Shown in pieces: positions 1-8,991 of a stretch of DNA of 64,000 bases; the stretch's first letter is position 1, and every line of letters begins with the position of its first letter. This DNA is from Halomonas litopenaei (GTDB lineage Bacteria; Pseudomonadota; Gammaproteobacteria; Pseudomonadales; Halomonadaceae): the NCBI RefSeq assembly GCF_003045775.1, contig NZ_PXNS01000001.1, positions 62,001 through 126,000 of the forward strand, given 5' to 3'. The notes under the pieces were generated by a model that saw only the letters and a program-made list of their open reading frames with translations, had not been told where the DNA came from and did no database searches. A program made the position numbers and the translations under genes.

Positions 1-1
1 C

Positions 2-340
2 GGCTCCCATCGGGTGTTCGTGCCGTGCATTGGCGAGACGCCGGACAACAACCACGAGAAGTCGCTGCAGAAGCAGGAGATCGGGGTGCCGAGTCAGGAG
101 GCCCTGCGCCAGCTGATCGATCGCAACGGTATCGAGGCGCCCAAGGGCAGCGCTGGTGGGCTGTTGCTGTTCGACTGCAACACCCTGCATGGCTCCAACG
201 CCAACATGTCGCCGGATCCGCGCAGCAATGCCTTCTTTGTCTACAACCGCGTCGACAACCGCTGCGTCGAGCCGTTTGCGGCCAACCGCCGTCGCCCGGA
301 TTTCCTGGCCCACGAGCCTGGCAGCGATTTCAATCCCTGA
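2..340 (+). CDS. ectD: Ectoine hydroxylase, C-terminal part (5' end outside window)
   Basis: Fe(II)- and 2-oxoglutarate-dependent dioxygenase that converts ectoine to 5-hydroxyectoine in the cytoplasm, an osmo- and thermoprotectant pathway. Only the last 112 codons are present; the reading frame is open from base 2. Visible family features are the SHRVFVPCIGETPDN stretch, the iron-ligand histidine in LHGSNANMSPD, the 2-oxoglutarate-binding arginine a few residues later, and the tail FAANRRRPDFLAHEP. It is followed directly by a strong terminator, so it ends its transcription unit. ectABC are not in the window; in many halophiles ectD lies apart from them. Recognition is from the sequence and is firm. 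Confidence 0.93.
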   Translation, partial: GSHRVFVPCIGETPDNNHEKSLQKQEIGVPSQEALRQLIDRNGIEAPKGSAGGLLLFDCNTLHGSNANMSPDPRSNAFFVYNRVDNRCVEPFAANRRRPDFLAHEPGSDFNP

Positions 341-390
341 AGCGACGGTCGCCACCGCTCGCGATGAGCGCGATGGCTGGGATAGACTCG

Positions 391-418
391 AAAGGCGCGC
401 CCTGGGCGCGCCTTTTTT
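391..418 (+). terminator. Rho-independent terminator after ectD
   Basis: Perfect GGCGCGCC / GGCGCGCC stem (394-401 with 405-412), loop CTG, followed by six T (413-418). Three A before the stem can pair with the first T residues, so it may also work leftward, but no leftward gene ends here. Confidence 0.9.
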
Positions 419-487
419 GCATGCCACGCGACCCCGTTCGCTGGGCCGTGTCGTTTCCTATCCTTTTCATGCCTTCAGGAGCCTGCC

Positions 488-1165
488 ATGTCTCTCGTCC
501 CGAGCTTTGTCGACGGTGACGCCTTCTCCCAGCCACTTGGCAAGGTGGTCTGTGTGGGACGCAACTACGCCGAGCACGCCAAGGAGCTCGACAACCCGGT
601 ACCCGACGCACCCTTGCTGTTCATCAAGCCGGCAACCAGTGTGGTGCCCCTGGAAGAGCCGATCGGCGGTCCCTTCGAGCGCTCCGACGTACACTTCGAG
701 ACCGAGCTTGCGCTGTTGATCGGCGAGACCCTGCGTGAGGCCACGCCAGAGCAGGCCGAGGCGGCAGTGGTCGGGGTCGGGCTTGCGCTGGACCTGACGT
801 TGCGTGATGTCCAGTCGGCACTGAAGAAGAAGGGCCATCCGTGGGAGATCGCCAAGGCCTTCGACGGCGCCTGCCCGCTGTCGCGTTTCGTGCCCATCGA
901 GGCACCGCTCGACTGGTCGGCCATCGAGTTCAGTCTCGACATGAACGGTGAACGTCGCCAGCACGGCGTGGCCCGAGACATGCTGTTCGCGATCCCGGCG
1001 CTGCTGTCCGAGATGAGCCAGCACTTCACCCTGGCCCCGGGCGACGTGGTGCTGACCGGCACCCCGGCCGGTGTCGGCAAGCTGGAGAAGGGCGCGACCC
1101 TGGCTTTCGAACTGACACTGCCCAGCGGCCAGCGCCACGCCCTCGAGACCCGCGTGCTCGGTTGA
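488..1165 (+). CDS. Fumarylacetoacetate hydrolase family protein (YcgM/FAHD1-like)
   Basis: A 225-residue soluble enzyme of the FAH superfamily, the size of the short FAHD1/YcgM group. Members hydrolyse or decarboxylate acylpyruvates and oxaloacetate using Mg2+. The N-terminal signature VCVGRNYAEHAKEL, the metal-binding acidic residues in VHFETELALLIG and in ALDLTLRDVQ, and the C-terminal TGTPAGVG motif are all present. The start has a good AGGAG seven bases upstream. It stands alone between the ectD terminator and a convergent oxidoreductase gene. The exact substrate cannot be told from sequence. Confidence 0.88.
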   Translation: MSLVPSFVDGDAFSQPLGKVVCVGRNYAEHAKELDNPVPDAPLLFIKPATSVVPLEEPIGGPFERSDVHFETELALLIGETLREATPEQAEAAVVGVGLALDLTLRDVQSALKKKGHPWEIAKAFDGACPLSRFVPIEAPLDWSAIEFSLDMNGERRQHGVARDMLFAIPALLSEMSQHFTLAPGDVVLTGTPAGVGKLEKGATLAFELTLPSGQRHALETRVLG

Positions 1166-1187
1166 CGCTTGGCTAACCCGCAGTCCC

Positions 1188-1202
1188 GACGCCTTCGGCG
1201 TC
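1188..1202. terminator. Short hairpin between convergent genes
   Basis: GACGCC-TTC-GGCGTC lies between the FAH-family gene and the converging oxidoreductase gene and touches the stop codon of the latter. There is no T tract, so it is only terminator-like. Confidence 0.35.
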
Positions 1203-2307
1203 AGTCCAGCGGCGGCGGCAGCAGCACGAAGTTGCCCACGTGCTGCTTTTCGAGAAAGGCCTGCTGGGCCTCGACGATCTGCGCAAGCGGGAAGGTCCTG
1301 GCCAGCAGGGGACGAATCTCGCCACGCTCGATGTAGCCGATCAGGTCCGGAAAGATCGGCTCGTCCCAGGCGGTGGAGCCGATCAGGCGCACGTCCTTGA
1401 GGTACAGCTTGCGCATGTCGAGTTCCACCACCGGCCCTGCGATGGCGCCGGAGGAGACGTAGCGGCCGCCGCGGTCGAGCACCTCCAGCACCCCGCCAAA
1501 GCCCTTGCCCGCAACGTTATCCACCGCGACGTCGATGCTCGACTCGCCGAGGCTTGCCAGCAGGTCATCGTCGCGGTCGAGCAGGCGGTCGGCGCCAAGG
1601 GCGCGGATCGCCTCGTGCTTGGCGCTGCCCGCCACCGCCGTGACGTGGGCGCCCCGGCGCTTGGCCAACTGCACCACCGCCGAGCCGACACCTCCCGAGG
1701 CACCGGTGACCAGCACCCGGTCGCCGGCGCTGACACCAGCGCGGTGCAGCATGTTCTCTGCGGTGCCGTAGGCGCAGGGGATGGTGGCGAGTTCCTCGTC
1801 GCTCCAGTCGCAGTCCACCGGGAATACCTCGCTGGCGGGCACCTTGACGAACTGGGCGAAGGCTCCGTCGAAGTCAGAGGCCATCCACACCGAGTCCCAG
1901 TGATCGAAGCCCCTGGTGCGCATGCAGGCGCGTACCAGTACCCGCTTACCCAGCAGGTCCGCCGTGACCGAGGCGTTGGCACCTTCCTCTCCCGGCGCGC
2001 CCAGGGCCACTACCTCGCCACAGCAGTCGGTGCCCTGAATCAATGGAAAGGGAGTGGCGCCATTCCAGCCGCCATCCTCGGCGTCGGCGGCGTTCTCGGC
2101 GCTGTCATCGAAGGCGTCCGCCGATGCCCGGGTGTCGCTCTTGACGCTGGCGGAGTACCAGCCGAGCCGGGTATTGATCTCGGTGTTGTTGACGCCGGCA
2201 GCGAGCACCCGCAGAAGCACCTCTCCGGGGCCCGGCGTCGGGGTCGGGACTTGTTGATAGCTGAGCTTGTCGTAGCCACCGTTGCCGGTGGTGACCACCG
2301 CCATCAT
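1201..2307 (-). CDS. MDR-family alcohol dehydrogenase / quinone oxidoreductase
   Basis: Medium-chain dehydrogenase/reductase of 368 residues, NAD(P)H-dependent by family. The N-terminal GroES-like domain holds NNTEINTRLGWYS and GTDCCGEVVALG; the Rossmann domain starts at the nucleotide-binding loop VTGASGGVGSAVVQLA. The GroES-like domain carries a roughly 20-residue acidic insert between NTRLGWYS and NGATPFPL, missing in short quinone reductases. A CMRTRG segment sits where zinc-type members carry structural cysteines, but a full Cys4 structural-zinc loop is not obvious. The first of two adjacent ATG codons is used; no strong ribosome-binding site is seen, so the start is less certain. Substrate unknown. 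Confidence 0.8.
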   Translation of the reverse strand: MMAVVTTGNGGYDKLSYQQVPTPTPGPGEVLLRVLAAGVNNTEINTRLGWYSASVKSDTRASADAFDDSAENAADAEDGGWNGATPFPLIQGTDCCGEVVALGAPGEEGANASVTADLLGKRVLVRACMRTRGFDHWDSVWMASDFDGAFAQFVKVPASEVFPVDCDWSDEELATIPCAYGTAENMLHRAGVSAGDRVLVTGASGGVGSAVVQLAKRRGAHVTAVAGSAKHEAIRALGADRLLDRDDDLLASLGESSIDVAVDNVAGKGFGGVLEVLDRGGRYVSSGAIAGPVVELDMRKLYLKDVRLIGSTAWDEPIFPDLIGYIERGEIRPLLARTFPLAQIVEAQQAFLEKQHVGNFVLLPPPLD

Positions 2308-2471
2308 GGTGGGGGGAATGCTGCGCTGTGAGTCTCGGGGCTGTGAGTCTTGGGGGTAGGGGGCCGGGGATGCGATGGCGCTGTCCTCCTGTGGTCAAGA
2401 TGTCTCTGGCTTGATGCATATCTCGCCACGAGCGTGGGCCAGGCGCAAGAGCTCAAGTCCCCAATAGCAGG

Positions 2472-2503
2472 CGCCCGGCGATACCTGTAGGCATCGCCGG
2501 GCG
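2472..2503 (-). terminator. Hairpin downstream of speA
   Basis: Eleven-base perfect stem CGCCCGGCGAT / ATCGCCGGGCG with a ten-base loop, 34 bases past the speA stop. No T tract follows on the minus strand, so this is a probable but not classical terminator. Confidence 0.5.
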
Positions 2504-2536
2504 AAGGCTCACACGGAGTGAGGCGTGCGGATCGGC

Positions 2537-4456
2537 TCACTCCAGGTAGGTGTAGCCGTCGAGCCCTTCTGACAGATCATCGAGGAAGTGACGCTGTTCG
2601 CGTGGGTCGAGGTTGCTGCGGGTGAGCTGGACCCGGAGCCGTTCGCGCAGCACGTCGGCGTTGAAGTTGACGTAGCCGAGCACGTCGGAGACCCGGTCGC
2701 CCCACTGCAGGTTGGTCAGGCGCCAGCCACCGTCGCGATCCAGCGAGGCATCGACGGCGTCGGTGTCGCCGAACAGGTTGTGCAGATCACCGAGGATCTC
2801 CTGGTAGGCGCCGACCATGAAGAACCCGAGCAGGCGCTCGTCGTCTTCGCGCCACTCCGGCAGCGGCAGGGTGGTTTCGACGCCCTGGCCGTCGACGTAG
2901 CTGTCGATGCGCCCATCGCTGTCGCAGGTGATGTCCTGAATCACTCCACGGCGGCTTGGGCGACGGTCGAGCCCGGACAGCGGCAGCACCGGGAAGATCT
3001 GCTTGATGCCCCAGACGTCGGGCATCGACTGAAACAGCGAGAAGTTGACGAACAGCTTGTCGGCGAGTTTCTCGGCCAGCTCGTCGAGGATCTCGCGGTG
3101 GGCGCGGTTGCGTGGGTCGAGCTGTGACCTCAGGGCGGCGCAGGCGGCGAAGTAGACGCTCTCGCCCTCGGCACGGGCGGCCAGATCGGCGGCCCCCAGC
3201 ACGAAGCGGTCGTGCAGGTCGCCCATGTCCTGGATCAGGTCGTGCCAGGCCTCCACCAGCCCACGCGGTTCCGGCTCGCGCTTGAGGAAGTCCAGGGTGC
3301 GCCACAGCGCCTCGACCTCGGGATCGTCGCTCTTGCGTTCGGTCGGCGGCGCGGTGTCCACGCTTTCCTCGCCGATCACGTTGGTGATCAGCACCGCGTG
3401 ATGGGCGGTCAGGGCACGGCCGGATTCACTGATCAGATGCGGCTGCGGCAGACCTTCGGCGGCACACACCTGATTGAAGGCGTAGACCACGTTGCGGGCG
3501 TACTCGAGCATCGAGTAGTTGATCGAGCAGAAGTTGCGCGAGTGGGTGCCCTCGTAGTCGACGCCAAGTCCACCGCCCACGTCCACGGTGTCCACCGGCG
3601 CGCCCAGTTGGCGCAGGTACTGGTAGAAGCGCGCGCACTCGCGCAGGCCACGCTGGATATCACCGATGTTGGCGATCTGGGAACCCAGGTGGAAGTGCAC
3701 CAGCTGCAGGCTGTCGAGTCGCCCGGCTTCGGTCAGGCGCTCGACCACGGTCAGGATCTGGCCGGCGGTCAGGCCGAACTTGGACTTCTCTCCGCCGGTG
3801 TCCTGCCACTTGCCGCGGCCCACCGAGGACAGTCGGGCACGCAGACCGATGCGCGGGGTCACGTCCAGGCGTTCGGCTTCCTCGAGGATCATCGGCAGCT
3901 CGGAGAGTTTTTCCACCACCAGGTAGACCCGGTGGCCGAGCTTCTCGCCCATCAGCGCCAGACGAATGTACTCGCGATCCTTGTAGCCGTTGCACACGAT
4001 CAGCGAGGGGCCATCGCCGGACAGCGCCAGCACCGCCAGCAGTTCCGGCTTGCTGCCGGCCTCCAGGCCGACCCGGTCGCGCCCGCGCTCGTTGGTGGCG
4101 AGGATCTCTTCCACCACTCGGCGCTGCTGGTTGACCTTGATCGGGTACACTGCGGTGTAGCCGCTCTCGAAGTTTTCCTCACCCATGGCCTGGTCGAAGG
4201 CCGCGCACAGCTGCTCGACCCGGTCGTGCAGGATATCGGTGAAGCGGATCAGCACTGGCAGGCGCAGGCCGGCCTGGCGGATCTGGTCGACCAGGCCACG
4301 CAGCGGCAGGCTGGGGCCGGGTTCGACCTCGCCTAGTGGGCGGACCAGTGCCTGTCCGTCCTCGTCCACGTCAAAGTAGCCGCTGCCCCACTGGTCGATG
4401 TTCCAGGTGCGGCGGGCGCGTTGCACGGCGGAGTCGGCGTCGGGCTTGTGGCTCAC
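2537..4456 (-). CDS. speA: Biosynthetic arginine decarboxylase
   Basis: PLP enzyme that turns arginine into agmatine, the first step of the agmatine route to putrescine. The 639-residue length is normal for SpeA (fold III decarboxylases). Seen in order: an N-terminal alanine-racemase-type barrel with the PLP lysine in YPIKVNQQ, the RLSSVGRGKWQ segment, HLGSQI, the glycine-rich DVGGGLGVDYEG that holds the cofactor phosphate, SESGRALTAHH, and a helical C-terminal part ending in YTYLE. The start codon overlaps the stop of the upstream kinase gene by four bases, so the two are translated together. Confidence 0.96.
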   Translation of the reverse strand: MSHKPDADSAVQRARRTWNIDQWGSGYFDVDEDGQALVRPLGEVEPGPSLPLRGLVDQIRQAGLRLPVLIRFTDILHDRVEQLCAAFDQAMGEENFESGYTAVYPIKVNQQRRVVEEILATNERGRDRVGLEAGSKPELLAVLALSGDGPSLIVCNGYKDREYIRLALMGEKLGHRVYLVVEKLSELPMILEEAERLDVTPRIGLRARLSSVGRGKWQDTGGEKSKFGLTAGQILTVVERLTEAGRLDSLQLVHFHLGSQIANIGDIQRGLRECARFYQYLRQLGAPVDTVDVGGGLGVDYEGTHSRNFCSINYSMLEYARNVVYAFNQVCAAEGLPQPHLISESGRALTAHHAVLITNVIGEESVDTAPPTERKSDDPEVEALWRTLDFLKREPEPRGLVEAWHDLIQDMGDLHDRFVLGAADLAARAEGESVYFAACAALRSQLDPRNRAHREILDELAEKLADKLFVNFSLFQSMPDVWGIKQIFPVLPLSGLDRRPSRRGVIQDITCDSDGRIDSYVDGQGVETTLPLPEWREDDERLLGFFMVGAYQEILGDLHNLFGDTDAVDASLDRDGGWRLTNLQWGDRVSDVLGYVNFNADVLRERLRVQLTRSNLDPREQRHFLDDLSEGLDGYTYLE

Positions 4457-5418
4457 GGGCGGGCCTCGATATCTGGCAAGGGCAGGGCTCCATGTTCCAG
4501 GCGCGCAAGCAGGATGCGCCGGAACTGTTCGGGATCGTGGGGGGTCAGGTCGTGGGCCGGCGGGTCAACGTAGACCACCAGCAGGCGAGACAGCCAGTAG
4601 CGCAGGGCGGTCAGACGCAGCATCAGCGGCCACAGTTCGCGCTCGGTGGCGGTCAGCGGGCGTTCGGCCAGGTAGGCCTCGAGCAGGGCGTCGTGGCGCT
4701 CGGCTACCAGGCGACCGTCGGCGTCGGTGGCCCAGTCATTGATGACGATGGCCAGGTCGAACAGCAGGTCGCCGGTGCAGCCGTTGTAGAAGTCGATGAT
4801 GCCACCCAGGCGCTCGCCGTCGAACAGCGTGTTGTCGCGAAACAGGTCGCCGTGCAGGGCGCCCTGGGGCAGCGGCTCGGCGCTTTCCAGCGCGGCCTGA
4901 TAGGCGTCGACCTCGTCCTGCATCAGCGCCTGGTCCTCGGGCGAGAGGTAGACCAGCACCTTGTGGTGCATGGCCGACAGCCAGTGAATATCGCGAGGAT
5001 TGGGACGGTGTCCACCGAAGTGGCGGGAGACACGATGCATCTCGCCGAGCGCCTGCCCCAGCGCTCGGCACTGGGTCACGTCGGGCGCGCTGGGATGGGC
5101 GCCCGGCAGCCGCGGAAACAGCAGCGCGGGCCGACCCGCCAGTTCGTGCAGGGCGATACCGTCACGGTCGTGAATCGGCCCGGCCACCGGGATTCGGTGC
5201 TCGTCGAGGAAGTCGAGCAGCTCGACGAAGAACGGCAGCTCTTCGTGCTCTCCCTGCTCGAACAGCGTCAGCACCAGTTCGCGACGGTCGGTGGTGACAA
5301 AGAAAGTGCTGTTCTCGGTGCCCGCGGGCACGCCCTGCAGCTTCGTCAGTTCGCCGACGTCAAAACGGCTGAGAAAGCCTGCGACCTGTGCGTCGTCAAG
5401 CGGAGTGAATACGGCCAT
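4453..5418 (-). CDS. thrB: Homoserine kinase, type II (APH-fold ThrB)
   Basis: A 321-residue kinase with the aminoglycoside-phosphotransferase/choline-kinase fold, the type II homoserine kinase found in Pseudomonas and alphaproteobacteria; it makes O-phosphohomoserine for threonine synthesis. Seen: N-terminal GTENSTFFVTTDRRELVLTL (nucleotide-binding lobe), the catalytic loop ALHGDLFRDNTLFDG (HGDxxxxN) and IIDFYNGCTGDLLFDLA with the metal-binding aspartate. Its place two genes from polA with a DUF2782 gene between matches the order in Pseudomonas. It is the first gene of a two-gene unit with speA. Another small-molecule kinase of the APH fold is possible but less likely given the context. Confidence 0.85.
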   Translation of the reverse strand: MAVFTPLDDAQVAGFLSRFDVGELTKLQGVPAGTENSTFFVTTDRRELVLTLFEQGEHEELPFFVELLDFLDEHRIPVAGPIHDRDGIALHELAGRPALLFPRLPGAHPSAPDVTQCRALGQALGEMHRVSRHFGGHRPNPRDIHWLSAMHHKVLVYLSPEDQALMQDEVDAYQAALESAEPLPQGALHGDLFRDNTLFDGERLGGIIDFYNGCTGDLLFDLAIVINDWATDADGRLVAERHDALLEAYLAERPLTATERELWPLMLRLTALRYWLSRLLVVYVDPPAHDLTPHDPEQFRRILLARLEHGALPLPDIEARP

Positions 5419-5584
5419 GAATCATCTCGCCCGGGGTTGCCAAGGCGCCTATTGTAGCGACTTGGCACCGAGTTGCACGTGATCTACGGGAGTGGTCTCA
5501 GCGGGCTTTCGCGCCGCTTGCCAGACGGGCACCAACAGCTAGGGGACGTAGCGGCGGGCGCGCCGCCCAGGCAGCGGCCTTGGG

Positions 5585-5854
5585 TCAGCGAACCCAGCCG
5601 GGAATCTCGACATTGCCGCCGCCCTGGCGCTCGAAGTTGCCGTCGCCGTTGCGGTCGACCAGGAAGTAGGCGCTGCCATCCTTGGGCTCGACCTTGATGG
5701 CGTACAGCTTGCCGTTGACGCGGTACTCGCGCAGCGTCTGGTTGGCTTCCTGGCGGACGCTGATGTCGGGTTGCGCCTGGGCGAGCACCGGCGCGGCGGC
5801 GGCCAGCAGGGCCAGCGACAGCAGGAGGGCGCTCGCAATGCGGGTGATCGTCAT
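5585..5854 (-). CDS. DUF2782 family small secreted protein
   Basis: An 89-residue protein with a clear signal peptide (MTITRIASALLLSLALLAAA, cleavage likely after VLAQA) and a mature part with an EYRVNGKLYAIKV strand and an FLVDRNGDGNFE segment, matching DUF2782. Function unknown; periplasmic by prediction. An in-frame start further upstream is open but has no initiation signals, whereas the chosen ATG lies downstream of CTGGAGA and begins a textbook signal peptide. The gene sits between the homoserine kinase gene and polA, which is the conserved arrangement in related genomes. Confidence 0.82.
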   Translation of the reverse strand: MTITRIASALLLSLALLAAAAPVLAQAQPDISVRQEANQTLREYRVNGKLYAIKVEPKDGSAYFLVDRNGDGNFERQGGGNVEIPGWVR

Positions 5855-6151
5855 GGTGGGTCTCCAGGATGGGAGAATGAGCGGTTGGCAAAGCAAAGGG
5901 AACACTGTTCGATCAGACCATGATACGTCGGCACAGGTTCCCCTCGCAAAGTAAAGGAACAAGGCCGATGCCCCAGGTCGACGCCTGATGGCCGGCACAG
6001 GGGGCGGGCGTGGGGCGGGCCAGGGGCTGACGCAAGGACAGGGCGATGGCCGTGACCGCGTCGAGGGTCGCAAAAGCGTCCGGCAAAAGACGAAAGGGAT
6101 GCGTATCATGGGTGGCATCGTAGTCATTTATCCTTACAGGGACGCCGATCC

Positions 6152-8953
6152 ATGGCCTCAAGCCCCATCGTTCTCGTCGACGGTTCCTCCTATCTGTACC
6201 GTGCCTTCCACGCTCTGCCGCCGCTGACCACCTCCGAGGGTCAGCCCACCGGCGCCATCAAGGGCGTGATCAACATGCTCAAGCGGCTGATCAAGGACTA
6301 CCCGGACAGTCCCATGGCGGTGATCTTCGACGCCCCGGGCAAGACCTTCCGCGACGAGCTCTACGACCAGTACAAGGCCCAGCGGCCACCGATGCCCGAC
6401 GACCTGCGCGCTCAGGTGAAGCCACTGCACGAGTGCGTGCGTGCGCTCGGCCTGCCACTGTTGTGCATCGAGGGGGTCGAGGCCGACGACGTCATCGGCA
6501 CCCTGGCGAAGATGGCCACCGACGCCGGTCGCGACGCGGTGATTTCCACCGGTGACAAGGACATGGCCCAGCTGGTCAACGGCCATATCACCCTGGTCAA
6601 CACCATGAAGGGCGAGACCCTCGACGTGGACGGGGTCAAGGACAAGTTCGGCCTGCCGCCGGAGCTGATCATCGACTACCTGGCGCTGATGGGCGACAAG
6701 GTCGACAACATCCCCGGAGTCCCCGGGGTGGGCGAGAAGACCGCCATCGGCCTGCTGCAGGGCATGGAAGGCGGGCTCGACGTCATCTACGGCGATCTCG
6801 ACAAGGTCAAGACGCTGTCGTTTCGTGGCGCCAAGACGCTGCCGAAGAAGCTCGAGGAGCACCGCGACAAGGCCTACCTGTCCTACGAACTGGCGACCAT
6901 CAAGACCGACTGCGAGCTGGAGCTCGGCCTCGATGATCTGGCCATCGCCGCGCCGGATCGCGAGGCGCTGAAGACGCTCTATCAACGCCTGGAGTTCAAG
7001 AACTGGCTGTCGGAGCTGCTGGCAGGCCAGGATGAAGGCGTCGATGATGTCGCCGGTGGTTCCGCCACCCCCGAGGGGGACAACGGAGGCGAAGGCGATA
7101 ACAAGAACAAGGCCCAGGCGACACCTTCCAGCGAGCGTCAGGATACGGTGATCCTCGAACAGGCCGAGCTGGACGCCTGGCTTGAACGACTGGCCGCTGC
7201 CGAGGCCTTCTGCTTCGATCTGGAGACCACCAGCCTCAACTACATGGAGGCCGACATCGTCGGTGTCGGCCTGTGCCTGACGCCCGGCGAGGCAGCCTAC
7301 ATTCCGCTGGGCCACGACTATCTCGACGCCCCGGCCCAGCTCGATCGCAAGGCGGTGCTCGAGGCGCTGGCGCCGATCCTGGCCGACGAGGCGATCGCCA
7401 AGATCGGCCAGAATCTCAAGTACGATATCTCGGTGCTGGCGCGCTACGACATCCCGGTCAAGGGGCCCTTGGTGGATACCATGCTCGAGTCCTATGTGCT
7501 CGACTCCACCGCCACCCGCCACGACATGGACTCGCTGGCGCTCAAGTACCTGGGCGAGGGCACCGTCAAGTTCGAGGACATCGCCGGCAAGGGCGCCAAG
7601 CAGCTGACCTTCAACCAGATCGCACTGGAACAGGCCGCGCCCTACGCCTGCGAGGACGTCGACATCACCCTGCGGCTGCACCAGACGCTGCGCCCGCGAG
7701 TGGACGAGACTGGCCGCCTGGCCGAGGTCCTCGACGAGCTCGAACGCCCGCTGGTGCGGGTGCTGTCGCGCATGGAGCGCAACGGCGTGGCGCTGGACGC
7801 GGAGCTACTGCACACCCAGAGCCGGGAGCTGGGGGAGCGCATTCGCGAGCTCGAGGCCCGCGCCTATGAGCTTGCCGGGCGCGAGTTCAACCTGGGCTCG
7901 CCCAAGCAGCTCGGCCAGATCCTGTTCGAGGAGCAGGGCATCCCGGTGATCAAGAAGACCCCCAAGGGCGCGCCCTCCACCGCCGAGGCGGTGCTCGAGG
8001 AGCTGGCGCTGGACTACCCGCTGCCCAAGGTGATCATCGAGCATCGCGGCCTGTCCAAGCTGCGCTCGACCTACACCGACAAGCTGCCGAAGCTGGTCAA
8101 CAAGGCCACCGGCCGGGTCCACACCAGCTACCACCAGGCGGTGACCGCCACCGGGCGGCTGTCGTCTTCCGACCCCAACCTGCAGAATATTCCGATTCGC
8201 ACCGACGAGGGACGGCGCATCCGCCAGGCCTTCGTGGCACGCCCGGGCTATCGCATCGTGGCGGCGGACTACTCCCAGATCGAGCTGCGCATCATGGCCC
8301 ACCTGTCCGGCGACAAGGGCCTGTTGTCAGCCTTCGCCGAGGACAAGGACATCCACGCCGCCACCGCCGCCGAGGTGTTCGGGGTGGCCCTGGACAAGGT
8401 CAACGGCGAGCAGCGGCGCAGCGCCAAGGCGATCAACTTCGGCCTGATCTACGGCATGAGTGCCTGGGGCCTGGGCCGCCAGCTGCATATCGAGCAGAGC
8501 CAGGCCAAGACCTACATCGACCGCTACTTCGATCGTTATCCCGGAGTCGCACGCTACATGGAGCGCATCCGCGCCCAGGCCGCCGAAGACGGCTACGTCG
8601 AGACGGTGTTCGGACGCCGGCTCTACCTGCCGGAGATCCACTCCCAGAACCGTGCCCGGCGCCAGGGCGCCGAGCGCACCGCCATCAACGCACCGATGCA
8701 GGGCACCGCGGCGGACATCATCAAGCGCGCGATGATCGACATGGATGCCTGGCTCGCAGACCAGGCCGGCAGCGACGGCTTCGACGCCTGGATGGTGATG
8801 CAGGTCCATGACGAACTGGTGTTCGAGGTCAGAGAGGACCAGGCCGAGGCCTTCATGGAAGAGGTCAAGACGCGCATGCAGAACGCCGCCAGCCTCGACG
8901 TACCGCTGATCGTCGAGGCCGAGTGCGGTGACAACTGGGATGAAGCGCACTGA
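6152..8953 (+). CDS. polA: DNA polymerase I
   Basis: Repair and Okazaki-fragment-processing polymerase, 933 residues. The N-terminal 5'-3' exonuclease domain (about 1-290) has VDGSSYLYRAFHAL, EADDVIGTLA, STGDKDMAQLV and the helix-hairpin-helix GVPGVGEKTA. A low-complexity acidic linker (about 305-325) follows. The 3'-5' proofreading domain is intact, with FDLETTSL, NLKYDISVL and the YACEDVDITLRL motif. The polymerase domain shows motif A (ADYSQIELRIMAH), motif B (RRSAKAINFGLIYGMS) and motif C (MQVHDELVFEV). An AGGGA lies nine bases before the ATG. Divergent from the DUF2782 gene. Confidence 0.98.
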   Translation: MASSPIVLVDGSSYLYRAFHALPPLTTSEGQPTGAIKGVINMLKRLIKDYPDSPMAVIFDAPGKTFRDELYDQYKAQRPPMPDDLRAQVKPLHECVRALGLPLLCIEGVEADDVIGTLAKMATDAGRDAVISTGDKDMAQLVNGHITLVNTMKGETLDVDGVKDKFGLPPELIIDYLALMGDKVDNIPGVPGVGEKTAIGLLQGMEGGLDVIYGDLDKVKTLSFRGAKTLPKKLEEHRDKAYLSYELATIKTDCELELGLDDLAIAAPDREALKTLYQRLEFKNWLSELLAGQDEGVDDVAGGSATPEGDNGGEGDNKNKAQATPSSERQDTVILEQAELDAWLERLAAAEAFCFDLETTSLNYMEADIVGVGLCLTPGEAAYIPLGHDYLDAPAQLDRKAVLEALAPILADEAIAKIGQNLKYDISVLARYDIPVKGPLVDTMLESYVLDSTATRHDMDSLALKYLGEGTVKFEDIAGKGAKQLTFNQIALEQAAPYACEDVDITLRLHQTLRPRVDETGRLAEVLDELERPLVRVLSRMERNGVALDAELLHTQSRELGERIRELEARAYELAGREFNLGSPKQLGQILFEEQGIPVIKKTPKGAPSTAEAVLEELALDYPLPKVIIEHRGLSKLRSTYTDKLPKLVNKATGRVHTSYHQAVTATGRLSSSDPNLQNIPIRTDEGRRIRQAFVARPGYRIVAADYSQIELRIMAHLSGDKGLLSAFAEDKDIHAATAAEVFGVALDKVNGEQRRSAKAINFGLIYGMSAWGLGRQLHIEQSQAKTYIDRYFDRYPGVARYMERIRAQAAEDGYVETVFGRRLYLPEIHSQNRARRQGAERTAINAPMQGTAADIIKRAMIDMDAWLADQAGSDGFDAWMVMQVHDELVFEVREDQAEAFMEEVKTRMQNAASLDVPLIVEAECGDNWDEAH

Positions 8954-8991
8954 GACGTTGCCGCGGATACTGGAGTGCCGGGTCGGAGCTT

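Noticed and set aside
7060..7135. Possible frameshift or fusion in the polA linker
   Set aside because: The acidic Gly/Asn/Lys-rich stretch is in frame and lies between the 5'-3' exonuclease and proofreading domains, where length variation is normal.
6158..7681. Long open frame (507 codons) antisense to polA
   Set aside because: A by-product of GC-rich codon bias on the opposite strand of a firmly identified gene; no ribosome-binding site and no recognisable protein.
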